Below the pieces are notes generated by a model. It searched no databases. It saw only the letters and a list, made by a program, of their open reading frames with translations, and was not told the origin of the DNA. From Xenia sp. Carnegie-2017 (lineage: Eukaryota > Cnidaria > Anthozoa > Malacalcyonacea > Xeniidae): 64,000 nt of DNA. Shown here piece after piece: positions 35,101 through 47,979 of this stretch (the first letter of the stretch is position 1; every line of letters begins with the position of its first letter). The translations under genes and the position numbers were made by a program. The stretch covers positions 4,752,349 to 4,816,348 of the forward strand of contig NW_025813447.1 in NCBI RefSeq assembly GCF_021976095.1, given 5' to 3'.

Positions 35101-38100
35101 GCATCTAATTGCAAAAGTTGAAGCCAGAAGTAAATCTGCTCGAAGCGAAGTTGGGGACCCAATTTTCTATAGATTCGTATAACAGAATCACAGTTTTTTC
35201 AATATTTTGTCTTTTACGCGTTTCTGATCGGGGCAGTTTTTTATCACAGCTATAGAAAGTTAAGAAGAATACTTTGGAAGAAAATTTACGGTTATTACGA
35301 CTTCATAAACGCTGTGAAACTTGGGTCTCCAACTTCGATTCGGACAAATTTACTTCCGGCTTCAATTTTTGCTAGAAATTTTGTATTAGTTGCGTTATCC
35401 AGTCTATTTCAAATCAGTGCGTGTAACCCAGTTGAGTTGAGCCCATGGCAAACCTGGGTTATTAGTGTTTACATGTAAAAAGAATTAACCTGTGTTAAAC
35501 CCGAGTAAGTTAACATCGTGCCATGTGAATAGAGCTATAAATAACAGTTAAAATTGAACTGAAGTGACAGTATCCTGTTTAAATCTTCGTGTGCATTTAA
35601 CAATCGTGGAATTATGTATGGTGGACCTGCTAACAAGTCGTGGGTAGTAATAATAGTTTTTTTATACATTTAAAACGATATGTTGGACAATAGTATATTT
35701 TCTGCCGCCAACGTACGCCTTTACTGCAACGTCATCTATGATTTACTTATCATAAAAGCAAAATTAGGGATGTTGATTGCCCTTTATCGAAATGAATAAA
35801 TTTGACAATTTTTAGCAATCGACAAAACACATACGCACCTATTTAGTTGGGCAGTCGAGTCCGTCAATTTTCGGTCTTGTAAGATTTCATGTTCGGCATT
35901 AAAAAAGTAGGGGGTCTTGCTTTGTGTCTTTTCAGTGCACGCGGATTGCACATTTTATAATCGTTCGTGTACAAACTCGCATGGAGCCAGAGTAAAAACA
36001 AGAAATATAGCCTTTTCTCTATGTATTTCAACCCCATGACTGAAATGCATTTTTCTTCCACTACTACTAACTACTTCCATAAGATACCGTGACATTGCAT
36101 GGTGTTTTATGGAATCCATGATCTCTTTTTTAGTGACGCAAATTATTGTAACTTGCTTGTAACTGTTGGAATGATTCGTAAAGGACCGACATAAGTAATA
36201 ACATATGCGTGCTACAAAAAAAACTTACATGGAATGGCCTTCAATGTTTCCCTTATTCCTTGCTTATTGATGAAAGTTTTATATGTCTAATTTGTTTCAG
36301 AAGTATTGCAACCAACAAACATTGACTCATTTATATTTACTACACACATTTTCCAATGAATATGAGCATGAAAGTAAATCAGATTTTTTCTACCGAAATT
36401 GGTGACCACTGAATACAAACATTCAGTTAAACGTGCATCAATATATGAGTGTGAGTAGAATAAATTTGTAGTTTGAGTTTGTTTATGTAGTTGACACACC
36501 AGATCCGTATGTCGTCTTAAGAGTTCGAACTAGTCCTAACATGAAGCAAAAAACTGAAACAAAGTCGAACACCAAAACTCCTGTCTGGAATACGAAATTC
36601 AAGTTTTACTTAAGCAACGAAAAAGAAAATAAACTGGGTATGTACCAAGCTTTTAATGTACAAAGATGGACGATAATATTCTGTTTTATACGGCAGTATG
36701 GTTTGTGAAAAAGATGAGTTTTGAAAACGGCAATGGAAAGACTTCAGGAACGGATTCAAATTTCTGCAAATTTCTTCACGTGTTCAGGTGTAACATACTT
36801 GACTCGCAGACGTGCTCTTAACTAATGTGTAAAGTAGACTTTTAAGATCCCCTGAAAATTCAGTAATTTTACTTATAAACTACCAACAACAATTAATGCC
36901 TTCTTAAGAATTTTTACTACAGAAAGAGAGGTGACTATGCACCCTTTTCACACTCACCCCCCTAAAACCACCCTCGACTTTTGGTGCGTTTTGCAAGCCT
37001 TACATTGCACACCCATTTTTCTGTGAATTAATGCAAATTGATGATACCTGAATCTAATTGTTTACACGTAACATTTTTCGACAAATAGGTTCACGCTCCC
37101 AGCCATTATTTAAAAGTGATTTACATTGAGTTTATTTGATGTTGATGACTTGTTTTCAGAAATCACAATGAACGATGACGACTTTCTTTCCGACGATTTT
37201 ATTGGTTCTAGAACCATTGAGCTGGATAAACTTCCTGTGAATAAAAAAATTTCAAGATCCGTAAGAATTAACGAGGTGGGAGAAAATGACAAAATTAGTT
37301 TTGAAAGACATATTTTTCTTTTAACATCATTTTTTAACGGATCATTATCATCTTTCCAGATGTTTCTGCCATTGTTCATGCATTCATATTTGTGTTTGTG
37401 TAGAAAACGAGTCTTGAACTAAAGTTGTGTATCAATACCGAGTAAGAGAATGATGTTCAATTTTTGCCATTTATATAAGTATCTATCAGTATCTTGCTGA
37501 TCTTTTTAGTGTGGAAAAAGAACTCAGACTGAGTTATGATTTATGTGAAGAAGAAAAAGAATTTCTGCGCAAGAGGAATAACCTAATACTGCAACACATG
37601 GTCGAAGTTCTTGGAGACGAATACGGTCCAAAAATAAAAAACGAGGTCTTCTATTGGCTTTATATTGGCACAATGTTATTTTGTAACTGAACACAGAGTC
37701 TTTATTTTCCTTATACCTCAAATTCAGGTACCTGTGGTTGCAATAATGGGATCAGGAGGTGGCTACAGGGCTGCATGTGGATTATCAGGTGTATTTAGCG
37801 CACTTCAAGAATCGTGTATTCTGGATTGTGCTACGTATGTAGCTGGACTCTCTGGCTCATCATGGTATGTAACTATAGTTTTTATAGCTAGGTTAATGAA
37901 GTGTCTTAAACATGATTTCAAACTTTGCAATTATATAATGATAAATGAAATAAATGTTATTTATCGGGTGGGAAGTCCGGATGGAAAATAATTTTCCCGA
38001 GGTCTCTAAACAACCATAAGGCCGCAGGCCAAGGGACGTTATTAAGACGAAGGGGAAATATTTTTCTATCCAGACCGACCTATAGAGTAATAGAAATAAC

Positions 38101-41100
38101 GTGTATGTTTTTTTGCTAAAGGCAACAGTCTAAATAAATTGTACAGTCAGATTCAACAATGGCAGCAAATAAAACGATGAAAATTTTACTGTTAATTTTG
38201 CTTTAAAAAACTCAAAATTGACTTAAAGTAAATAACTACAGTCAAAATTTGGCTGATTATTCAAACAAAACAAAAGAAAATGAAACAAAAAAGAACGAAA
38301 CAAAAGAAAACAAAACTATAAGGTAAAATACCGTAAAATTCCACCCGCTGCTACAGTTCCGCCTGCTGCTATTTAGCCAATCAGATTGTGGGAAAGGCTT
38401 GCAATCTTCCCGCGCCGATTTGTGAAAAAAAATTTGATATTCTTTTATACATGTTGAACCATCCCCATGCTGTTGTTAATATTTAAGGTACTTATCCACA
38501 CTGTATCACAAACCTGCCTGGCCAACAAGCATCACTTGCAATAACATGGCCGATGAATTGCGAGAAAGATTTAACAAAAGTCCATGGGAACATCTTAAGC
38601 TGAATTTTATTTCGCGCTTGAGAGCAAAAGAAAAACAAGGAAAAATCACCAAATTAGTGGACTTATTTGGATATTTCATTGGGGAAAGCTTACTTGAAGT
38701 AAGAACTCGGTTTTGTTGGTATTTGCAACACACGTTTTCGTCTCTTGAAAAAATTAGATGAGTAAACAAATTTAACGGAATTGTTCGTTTCAGACTTCAA
38801 AATTGGTCTTATTCTTCATGTTGTTTTGCAACATTTTAATCCAATTGTAAAAAAATAAGCAAACAAAAGGTTTTAAGGTCGAGTACAATCCACAATAGCC
38901 TATAATTCTATACGTCTAATCTGCACTTTTGACTCTATGTACAATAATTAAAGACCAGGTGAAGTCAATATATTGCAACGATAGAAGTAGGCCATGGACC
39001 CAATCACAAAAAGTCATCTAAAAATAACATCGCCATGCGTCCATGGAGGAACCAGCTGAATTTTACAGCATAGGTAGTTTATATTATATTTATCATTTGC
39101 CGAAGGTATGTCAGATCTATAAGTTGCACATTAAGGAGAAAATAAGCGTTGTTTCACTGCGTTGTTGAACAACGATGTCCGCCATCTTGAAACAATAGTT
39201 CGCTACGCTTGCACATAACCTCAGAAACATCACACAAGAAATAATAAAGTAAATGATTTGAACCCGGGAGTATCGTTCATGCTTGTAGATGTATGTCATC
39301 CAGGTTAGTAGAGTCCTGAGAAGGAATGTTTTTGTTGTTGTTGACTGGCGTTTCGACAACCTTAGCTGTAGTCATTTTCAGAGTCAAATATGACTTTTTC
39401 TCAGGACTCTATACTAACCTCGACGAGCTAAATCTACAAACGTGTAACACAAGAAATGAGCTATGATCTAAAGCAGTCTTTGAAAAAAATGTGAAGTGCA
39501 CCAGCTTAAAATTGTCATCACAAAGAAAAACATGAAAAATCTATGTGATAAAAAGACGGCTTATAAAACATCCAATAGTATATTGCTAAAAATATTTCAA
39601 AATTATATATATCAACGTTTTCAAACTATTAGTTCACAAAACAAACGAAAAAGGGCATTGATTAAACCAAAATTTATCAATACCATGCTCCAATTATATT
39701 TTTCTGCTTTGGTTTGTTAATGAAAATGCTAAGTCAGCCGTGAGTCCTGATCCATTGTGAAAAGTTATGACTTTGAGCGTCTTAGTCGTCTATATTTCTG
39801 TCCAGAAGCCTTCTTGTCTGCGTCATGACTTGAAATATGACTACACATTTGGAGCCTTGTCATACTGTATGTCAAGTATATTTGTGAATGTTGGACATGA
39901 CAGCCCAGTTACAATATAAAAAGGTTAATAAACAGCAAAGCTCAAAAATTGAAAAAATGGACTCATAGCTCAACAAATGGCATAACATAAAAAAGCAAAC
40001 ACGATATCTCAGGTACCATCTATCAAAATTATAGTTTAATATTAAAATGACAAATCGCTCTAGTTAGTTTAAAGCAATATTTTAAAATAATTCATACAAT
40101 ACGCATTTCTTATCTTATCGAAACAAAAAAAAGGCACCGAAGAATCACAACTATTCTGAGTAGTAGTTGAAGTAAATTTCGAATACTAAACTTAAATTGA
40201 AAGGAAATGTAGCTTTGAAATTCAACTGGAACCAAATAATCTTACATATACTGAAATACGAGTCGTCAAATCTGAACGTTCCGCATGTTGATCGTCTTGT
40301 TTCTCTTTCTCTCATTCTTATTTCCTGTTCTTTTCTCTTCGCAACATTTGGACAACTAAAAACCGACTTTAACAATTGCAATGGAATTTGCAGAGCGCTG
40401 TTATGGGTACAAAACACTCTGAAATAAGAACATTTTCAGCGAAAGACAAATTGTCGACGTAAAGGTCGTCAATTAGCCCCAGAATTAAACGCGGATTCCT
40501 GCGCCATTTTGCCTTATTACATGAAATTTATCTCCATTTAGCATTAAAAAAAGTAAATATACACTAAGAAGCAAGTGCAAATAATGTTAATTTTGAGATA
40601 GCACTATTTTTGATGTACATAACGCAAAAAACTCGTCATCTGAATGAGAAACTTCAGCAAGCTTGTTGTTCGCCATTGTTTATCAAGTGTAGTGAAAGAC
40701 CTTTCAACCTGACGCTACCTAATTGGTTGAGGGCAACACTCTCTTTGCTTTGATTAGCTAAGACATAAAAACATAACATTGATTTCACTTTTCTCTGATT
40801 GTATATTCAAGATAAAATAATCGATTTTTCTCTTTAATGTCAAAGTTATACGATTGACATGCATGTTAAAGTTGTTAAGTACCACTACAGCAACATGAGG
40901 GTTAAAAAATTTCTGGTTCCTCGATGGACGCATGAAAAATCACAATTTTCGAAGTGGGCCCATGGCCATTGGATCTAGGAATTTCACAGTTACATTCACA
41001 ACAAACTCTTTCTACAGTGGACAAAGGATTCTCTAGAGATACGCACATAAAAATTAAAAACACACATTTTACATTCTTACCTTCTTAACGAACGTTTGCA

Positions 41101-44100
41101 GAAACTTATTTAGAATTGATACCATGTAATTTGTGTTCTAAACTGATAATTTGGAAACACTCCAGCCATATCGGATGCATTTGTAATACGCTTGTAATAG
41201 TTTGATAAACATGATATTCTCTATTACAGAACACTGACGCTAAACTAAGCGACCAATGCAATCAAGTTAAACATGCGCATGCTCCGTTGCCTATCACAGC
41301 TGCTGTCCACGTGCGCCTGGATGAACCAGCAAAAGAATTCAGCGGTAATGTTTTCATTCAACGTAATTTATTTAGTAGCTATATTCATTTGAAATATGAC
41401 CTGACCACTGAACTAATTACAAGTGGAAAATATACCTGAAAAGTCGCCTTCCATGTGTTGGTACTATAATATAAAACAAATTCCCAAGAAGCAAGACATC
41501 TTGAGATTGCAAAATATGAATCAAAACAAGGCGAGAAGTAAACTGTAAATTTTCGACTTTATTTCAAAGTCATCCTCCGACAGAATGATATTTAAAACCA
41601 TACATACACATATATATTTACAACGCATGAAATAAGTAAACGGAAATAAGCAATGGAAATTAAATAGTGTGATATTTACAAAGGCAGAGTTGGAAGAGGT
41701 GTAGTATTTCAAAAGGATGAATTGAAACTGCTGACCCGACTGGTAGAATGAGTGTGTTATAAGTTAAGAAAAGAGTTGTAATTCTTTGCTATCCTTAATT
41801 CCCGTGTTGAGAAAAGGTTTGTTATGTTTGATGAGAAGTGCTTCAAGAAAAGCAAGAATGTGGTAGTTGTTAGATTTGGTTGAGTGAAGTATTTTATAGT
41901 TGTTGAATACAAGGTTTTCTATAGGAGAGGGAGTTCTGGGAGGCGGAGGGAGATCATTGAGTTGTGAGAACTAGTTTTCTATGTAATGGTAGATCAGCGG
42001 ACCGCACTGTTTGGAAATCTCAATAATAATCGGTGCTATAAACAGAATAGAATTACAGGCTACATTTATTTTCAAATTCCACTCACAGCGGTCATACAAA
42101 ATAAATAAAGTTTTTTATTGTATTTTCCCTTTTTTTAGAATGGGTTGAATTCACACCGTATGAGTACGGTTTTGCCAAATATGGTGTGTTCGGAAAGACG
42201 AAAGATTTTGGCGGGAAATTCTACAAAGGACAACTTGTAAAGGAATATAAAGAGCCACAACTGTCGTATTTGCAAGGTAGATCAAACTGCAATAAGTTGA
42301 ACAATGTGAGAGGGGGAGGGGCATTGTGATGGTCGCTATAAACAAATTTTCTCGCAAAGAGATCTTTAAAGAACCCAAAGTGAATTTTAGGCGTGTCAAG
42401 TACAATTTTGAATAGCAAAGATCGACCCAATGATTTCACCACTTCCGAAAAACCTCAGAATGATCTTATAGAAAACCTTCTTAATGTTTCTTTTTTAGGT
42501 ATTTGGGGAAGTGCATTCAGCATAATTTTAAACACATTAACTAATAAAGACGACAAGTCAGATCACGAAATTCAAAGCGAAATGGGTAAGTGTGAGAATG
42601 CGTGATATCTCTCTTAAGTGTTTCCGATATTTTTATTGCTTTTCATTTCTCTTTCACAGCCGAGCATGCTTTAAAGGAAGCAAAAGAATGCAAAACTGAA
42701 GCTGACGACAGCGATGAGGATGATGACGAAGACGAAAAAGAAAATGAAAGCGAAGATGGGCCAAAGTCACCAGAAGATGTATACGAAAGTACGTCTTCAA
42801 ATATTATTTATTCATATAGGCAAAACTCAACACTGTGCAGTTATGATGAAATAATAAAATTGGTCGATAGCTATAAATCAAGGTTTTGCGTTCTTGATTC
42901 TGTTTTTTATTTCTTTACATACTCTATTATATCCTTTAAAATTTGTGGATCCACGCAAGTCGTACATGATGCCATTAAAATGATGTTTAAACTGCTTTCT
43001 GTGAAAGATGCTTTGTGCGCATGACTTCAAACGCCTTCCATGTTCATTTCCGAAGGTAATAAGTGTTGGTTATTGGAAGCCCTAAACCCATTTAACGTGA
43101 TGTCGAGTCGTCGAGGAAAAGCTGCAGTGGTTTTTAATGCTTTACGGGGATTGGAATTCAAAAAAGAACAAAGTAATGATAACTGTTTGCAAATAATCTT
43201 GTCATGTATAGAGTTCCTTATGCAAACATTTGCTTAAGTTTCACAATATGTACCAATCGTTGACATTGATTACATTCATTTTCCAGATGATAGTTATAAC
43301 AAAGTGACGGGATATCAAAAGACGATTTGCCTCGTCGACGCTGGTATTGCGTTTAACTCTCCGTATCCAGTTTTGCTACGACCGGAGCGAAAAGTAGAAA
43401 TAATTTTGTCGTTTGATTTTTCTCAACGAGACGGCGGAGATAAAGAAAAACCGTTCTCTGTGAGTTGCAAATTTAATGAATCATCTACAGTAACAAATCC
43501 AACATATAGCGCTCTCACTTTTGCACAAAAGTTCTGTGTCGATATACGCTGAAAGAATAACCTCATGAAACTATCTAAAATACGGCTGCTTCATGTCCAA
43601 AACGCTAATTATAGAATGCTCTTCTAGAATTTCTCAAAAAACAATGGACTTTTTAAATTAACTCTATAAATATTTAAGTAATAAATTTTTAAACATAGTA
43701 TTAGGACAAATAAAAGCCATCGAAAATTTACAACATTTACAACATTTACAAGCAAGAAAACAATAGTTAAGACGCATTAATTTATAAACTTAGGATGCAT
43801 TTACTTATTCAACCAAAGTCCAGTAGTTCAATTACATATGTAATAAATTTAATAGAGCGGAGCTATAGAAAAAATAGTGAATTGAAAATAATAACAATGC
43901 TATGCTAGAATGTCTACAGCTAAAATATCTATAAACTAATAAAAAACAACTGGAAAACAGTGATATATTCAATCCTAATTGAATAAAAAACATATTGTAG
44001 AGCAAATATTCATAATTTCATTCTAAGCCTCGACGGGATTTATTCTAGACTGAAAAACTTTTTTCATCTTGATCTGAATTTCATAGTGTAATTTTCTCGT

Positions 44101-45457
44101 GTGTTGCCAATTATCGTGTTTTTGTGTTCATCAATGCTCTGGTGCAAATGTTGGCATGTATCTGTATCATACTGATGACTACACAGCCCACAACACATTG
44201 TTGAGTTATATGAGACGGTTTTAGTTCTTCGATACTCATCATACTTATGAGTTTCTTACTTCGAAATACTGGTCGTAGCAATAGACCAATAATAAAAAGA
44301 TCAAAAAACATTAGACATGACACAAAGACAACTCAATTATCTTGGTATGACGGACTTTGATTGAATACATTGATGCGTCTTAACTATTATTTTATTGCTT
44401 GAAAGTGATACATAATGCATCGAAGCATTGTAAATTAATAAACTTCAGATCGCTTTCATTTGTCCAAAATTAAGCTCTATAAATGCTAAAACATTTCATA
44501 ACAGCTAAATGCATATATATGTAACAACTCGTGAAACTGAAAAGTGGGCCAAGAGAAACAGGCTTTCTGTACAGCGTGTCCTCCTAATCATCTCATACTG
44601 CTCAACGTGCTTGGATCAATATTCATAAACGTACGGGAGCTATCATTTCTGGGGGGCAGTAAATATTTTCCCAGCTCACAAAGAAGGTTCTGCCGAATTT
44701 TCGCCCGACTAACGTGAAAAATTTGCCAAACTCTCAATGTTTAAACTTTCCTGGGTGGAGCTTCCCCCCCTTCTCCCCCATCCCATACGCCTATGTCAAT
44801 ATTTCTTTATTTAAATTTTCTTGTGCGAAATAACTATCGTTTAAAAATGATTTAAGAACAATAAGATGATTCTATATAGTGTCACTTTTTTCGAGGACAC
44901 TGTGTAAAGAGGAGGTCTTTGAATATGAGTTCAAAGTCATACTCATCATATCTTTGTAGGAACTTTTGAAAGCAGAAAAGTGGGCGAAGGAAAACGGGTT
45001 GCTGTTTCCTCCTATAGAAGGAAACCCATTGCTGGATAAACCTGATATTCAAGAATGTTATGTATTTCAAGATTCTTCCAATTCAAAGTGTCCAGTTATT
45101 TTACATTTTCCAATCGTAAACAAGACATTTAGAGAGTTCAGCAAACCAGGTAAGGGCATATGTACGCTAAAACATATGAATTTAAAATCATTCTATTTTC
45201 CTTTTATTCTCTTTGTTCACAGTATCTCATGTATTGTAGGGGTACGTCGTATGACACAAGAGGATAAGGACTTTGGTAACTTCCCAATTTTTGACGACCC
45301 CAGTAAACCATTTTCATCGTTCAAGTTTGAATACACCAAGAAACATTTTGACCAACTTCATCAACTCATGAAGTATAACACTTTGGCAAACATGCAAACC
45401 ATTAAAGATGCGATTTCTGCCAGAGTTCAATTCAAAAGAAATAATATCAAAGAATAG
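32183..45457 (+). CDS. PLA2G4: cytosolic phospholipase A2 (group IV), complete, 16 exons
   Basis: Ca2+-regulated lipase that cleaves the sn-2 ester of membrane phospholipids. Exons: 32183-32212, 32582-32663, 36491-36637, 37160-37275, 37404-37441, 37510-37645, 37728-37864, 38488-38698, 41230-41344, 42139-42276, 42499-42585, 42660-42788, 43056-43172, 43287-43459, 44960-45149, 45240-45457. They sum to 2064 nt (687 residues; human PLA2G4A has 749) with every phase closing and no stop. The C2 domain covers about residues 15-130 (FDTPDPYVVLRV). The lipase domain has GSGGGYRA, the nucleophile Ser in GLSGSSW, the Asp in LVDAGIAFN, and FDFS. An acidic linker (exon 12) holds a KSPED site that could be MAPK-phosphorylated. 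Start MDFVGYEKYK aligns with vertebrate MSFIDPYQHI. A minus-strand paralogue lies at 1.3-4 kb. Confidence 0.95.
34557..34683. repeat. 64-bp tandem duplication in cPLA2 intron 2
   Basis: TATCAAGATTTACGTCAAAT starts at 34557 and again at 34621 with an identical following segment. GAGTATTGC is further duplicated at the end. Recent and non-coding. Confidence 0.85.
35065..35430. mobile_element. foldback element in cPLA2 intron 2
   Basis: About 95-115-base arms: GAAATAGACTGGGTAACGCA at the left against the inverse of TGCGTTATCCAGTCTATTTC at the right; GAAGCCAGAAGTAAAT and CGAAGTTGGGGACCCAA are also paired. Total about 365 bp, no coding potential. Confidence 0.8.
37968..38080. mobile_element. about 110-bp inverted-repeat element in cPLA2 intron 7
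   Basis: TCCGGATGGAAAATAATTTT at the left pairs imperfectly with the inverse of AATATTTTTCTATCCAGACC at the right. GGCCGCAGGCC lies in the middle. Confidence 0.65.
38990..40980. mobile_element. possible 2-kb element with inverted ends in cPLA2 intron 8
   Basis: Near 39030-39060, CATGCGTCCATGGAGGAACC recurs inverted at about 40916-40936 as GGTTCCTCGATGGACGCATG, and GGCCATGGACCC near 38991 pairs with GGGCCCATGGCC near 40957. The interior has no transposase frame but includes another foldback (39255-39448). The arrangement may be coincidental insertion of two related copies. Confidence 0.45.
39255..39448. mobile_element. foldback repeat related to 13297-13700
   Basis: The arms GTAGATGTATGTCATCCAGG... 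and its imperfect inverse near 39405-39448, the GGCGTTTCGACAACCTTAGC core, and the CCCGGGAGTATCG outer flank all match the element at 13.3-13.7 kb, but without the 17-bp array. Confidence 0.75.
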
Positions 45458-45876
45458 GGAGAATTTTATAACAACTTGCCAACTAAATCATAATTGTTGA
45501 CTTAAGTTTCTAAATGCATTTTCTTTGACTGTAAGAACGGTAGCATTGGCATAGACGTAAAGTTTTTTGTTTTTGTCTTCTTATCAATATTCGCAATATT
45601 TCATTTAACGCAGCTTAACAATCAAGTGTCAAGACAATATTACAATGATGACAACATTAAATGAATATGTATGGATTTTGTGATTGTTTGTAATCTGCTG
45701 CAGTGCTGCAATCTAAAAGGGCTTAATCCTTATGACTCGAAAATTGTGCTGTTTATAAAAAAGAAACATTCCGTGGTTTCATTCGCGATTGTAATTTACA
45801 ATAACCATAACCGGTATAGCAGAAATGGTATAGCAGAAACGACACAGCTAGATAATCAGGGATTCTAATTTCATAC

Positions 45877-45991
45877 CTGTTTGGTTGTAATGCATCTAAT
45901 TTAACATGATCTTGGGCGGCCTGTACCGTCTTGTAGCAACGTATCCCGTCATTTCGTAGTCTGCCTTGCGCGCAAGACCAAAATCCAATAT
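45877..45991 (-). pseudogene. orphan p38 MAP kinase exon with an in-frame stop
   Basis: A 115-nt exon bounded by an ATCGCAG acceptor and a CAG|GTATG donor encodes the activation segment of a p38-type [24 protein letters not shown], then [11 protein letters not shown], a stop (TAG where p38 has Trp), then MHYNQT. The TGY dual-phosphorylation motif is kept. RWYRAPE has become RRYRPPK. The exon size matches my recollection of the equivalent vertebrate MAPK14 exon. No neighbouring p38 exons were found, so this is probably a stranded duplicate. Confidence 0.8.
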
Positions 45992-45999
45992 CTGCGATG

Positions 46000-47680
46000 A
46001 AATTACAAAACCATTTAAGTCTTTTATAACATGGTAGTAAGCATCCGGTGAATTTGCGCAGTTCGCTTGCCTCAGCAACATATTTGACGGCCATATTTGA
46101 CGGTCCTAAAGCAAGTTTTGTAGAAAGGAAAAAGCGAAACAAAAAGCACATTTACGAATGTAAAGCGGAGGAAAAAAACTCGGAAAATTAATTATACTAT
46201 CTGGACGATACAGTTTCAGACTATTTATTTTATATAGATGAAAACTTGAGGAGTAAAAGCCAATTCATGCAAAAACAGTCGAAGCTCAGCCTGCAGCTAC
46301 AAAAGGCGTCGACAAAAAATGCTCTGATCACTTATCACCCTTGTGGCATTTTGCAACGAAATTTTTCCAGAAGAATCTCTCCAGACTAAAATGTTTTATT
46401 AAACAGTGCATATATTTTTCCTTGAGAGTAGACCAAACTTTTTTCACATACACAATTTACTGTTATTGATATTACAGATGAAACATTCATAAAGTTATCC
46501 ATAACAAGAGTATATTTGACTGATGTTAAAAAATGTTCCTGATGATTTAACTCTGTCCATTAAACAGTTAGTCAACTTGATAAGACTGAATATTTTTGAA
46601 CTTTTTACACAAAATATTCATGTATATGCTTTAAAACGCTGAAAATGGCATTTTCAAGGCTCTGAAATTCAAAATTTCTTAATGCCTCAGACCCCCCCAG
46701 GTGCGGAGCGCCTCCGACGTTTTATGACTGATGTTTGAAAAATCCTAGATCCGCCCCTGCATATGCCCGATTGTTTAGAGCTGCTGAGTACACCAAAGTA
46801 CATCAACTTGTTGCCAAGTGAACTATGCATATTGCAAAATATAAATTTTTGTCAACAATAACAGGTTAGGAATTTTTTCTCTGATGAACAGTATACACAC
46901 GTCAAATACGCAAAAACTATGTTAGTAAGTCGCATGCAATACATACGGACATTAATAAAATAGTTTCATAACATTTGTCAAAATTGATAGTAAAGGATTT
47001 AAGTAGTGATAATTTTACTCAATACAAAAAGAAACAATATCAAAAATTATCGTGCAAAGTTTTTTCCACATTGTTTATTCACGATTATGATTAGTTTTCG
47101 TATTAAAGAGCACTTTCATTAAAATTAGCATGTATGCAAAAAGTTAATCTTTTACTTGTCAATCATTTCGTGGTGCAAAACTTGCAAATGCAATCAATGA
47201 TCAAAGATGATTGCTGCTTCGAGATAATTGTCAAAGAATATGCAGTAACTAGTATTCATTTCATTCGTTTAGAAGTGCTAAACAATTTCGAAATTCATGC
47301 ACGAATCACTTTTTTCAGCCGGCGGTCGATAGCGGATAGTCTCACCACCTTAGCGAGATATATGCTACATAGTTCATGCTAATGGTGAGACGACAATGTT
47401 CAGGGTTGTGAAGACAAATTATTGAAGGTCTTTAGAATTTAAAATCAATTTATAACATATATTTTTGTACCAGACATATTTACTTTGCTCTAGTTTCTTA
47501 ATGTTTTCCTGAACAACTATTTTTTGATCGTGCATTGTCTAGGTAATCTAATTGCATGATTCTTGGACAAAGAAATTGCTCTTTGCCAAGCCACACAAAA
47601 AAAAACATAATCTTAAGATATATAATATGGAGGATAAAATAGAAGATTTAACTGCAAGCCTTGAAAATGTGTGGAATTAC
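46000..47680. other. no gene; hAT-like MITE end near 46690-46760
   Basis: CTAGATCCGCCCCTG at 46745-46760 looks like one end of a hAT-type MITE; a matching left end was not found. From about 47150 to 47600 the sequence matches 56230-57600 (GATGATTGCTGCT, TTCATT-CATTCGTTTAGAA; GCATTGTCTAG-GATCTAAT), so it is the 3' flank of a duplicated Death-domain exon. Confidence 0.5.
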
Positions 47681-47685
47681 CATAA

Positions 47686-47972
47686 TTACATTTCATTATT
47701 TATAGTGACATTTGGTCCTTCTTTGACAATCGTTTTTGCTAAAGCACCTTTCCCAATGCGGCGAAACGCAGTCGCTAGTTCTTCGTACCATATATTCTCA
47801 TTGCCACCTGAATCCCACCAAACTTTTAGCATAGTATACCCCTTCCAGACGACATCAATCTCGTTTATGTCAATTTTGTTTATTTTCTCGTCTTTAATAT
47901 GTAGGAATATTGCCAAACGTTTCCATTCTGTGGTAATTTTTTCTGCTAATTCTAGCAGATATGAGTCAATAT
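47686..47972 (-). CDS. Death-domain terminal exon, copy 3 (5' exons not found)
   Basis: After a TTTTTGCAG acceptor the exon reads DIDSYLLELAEKITTEWKRL, then AIFLHIKDEKINKID, VWKGYTMLKVWWDSG, WYEELATAFRRIGKGALA and a stop. The spacing, the Trp and the KI-helix pattern are those of a six-helix Death domain, a homotypic adaptor in apoptosis and innate signalling. The intron phase (1) is the same as at 51770 and 57980. The frame is open throughout. I saw no TPR or linker exon just upstream, so it may be an alternative last exon of the gene upstream, or a stranded copy. Confidence 0.75.
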
Positions 47973-47979
47973 CTGCAAA

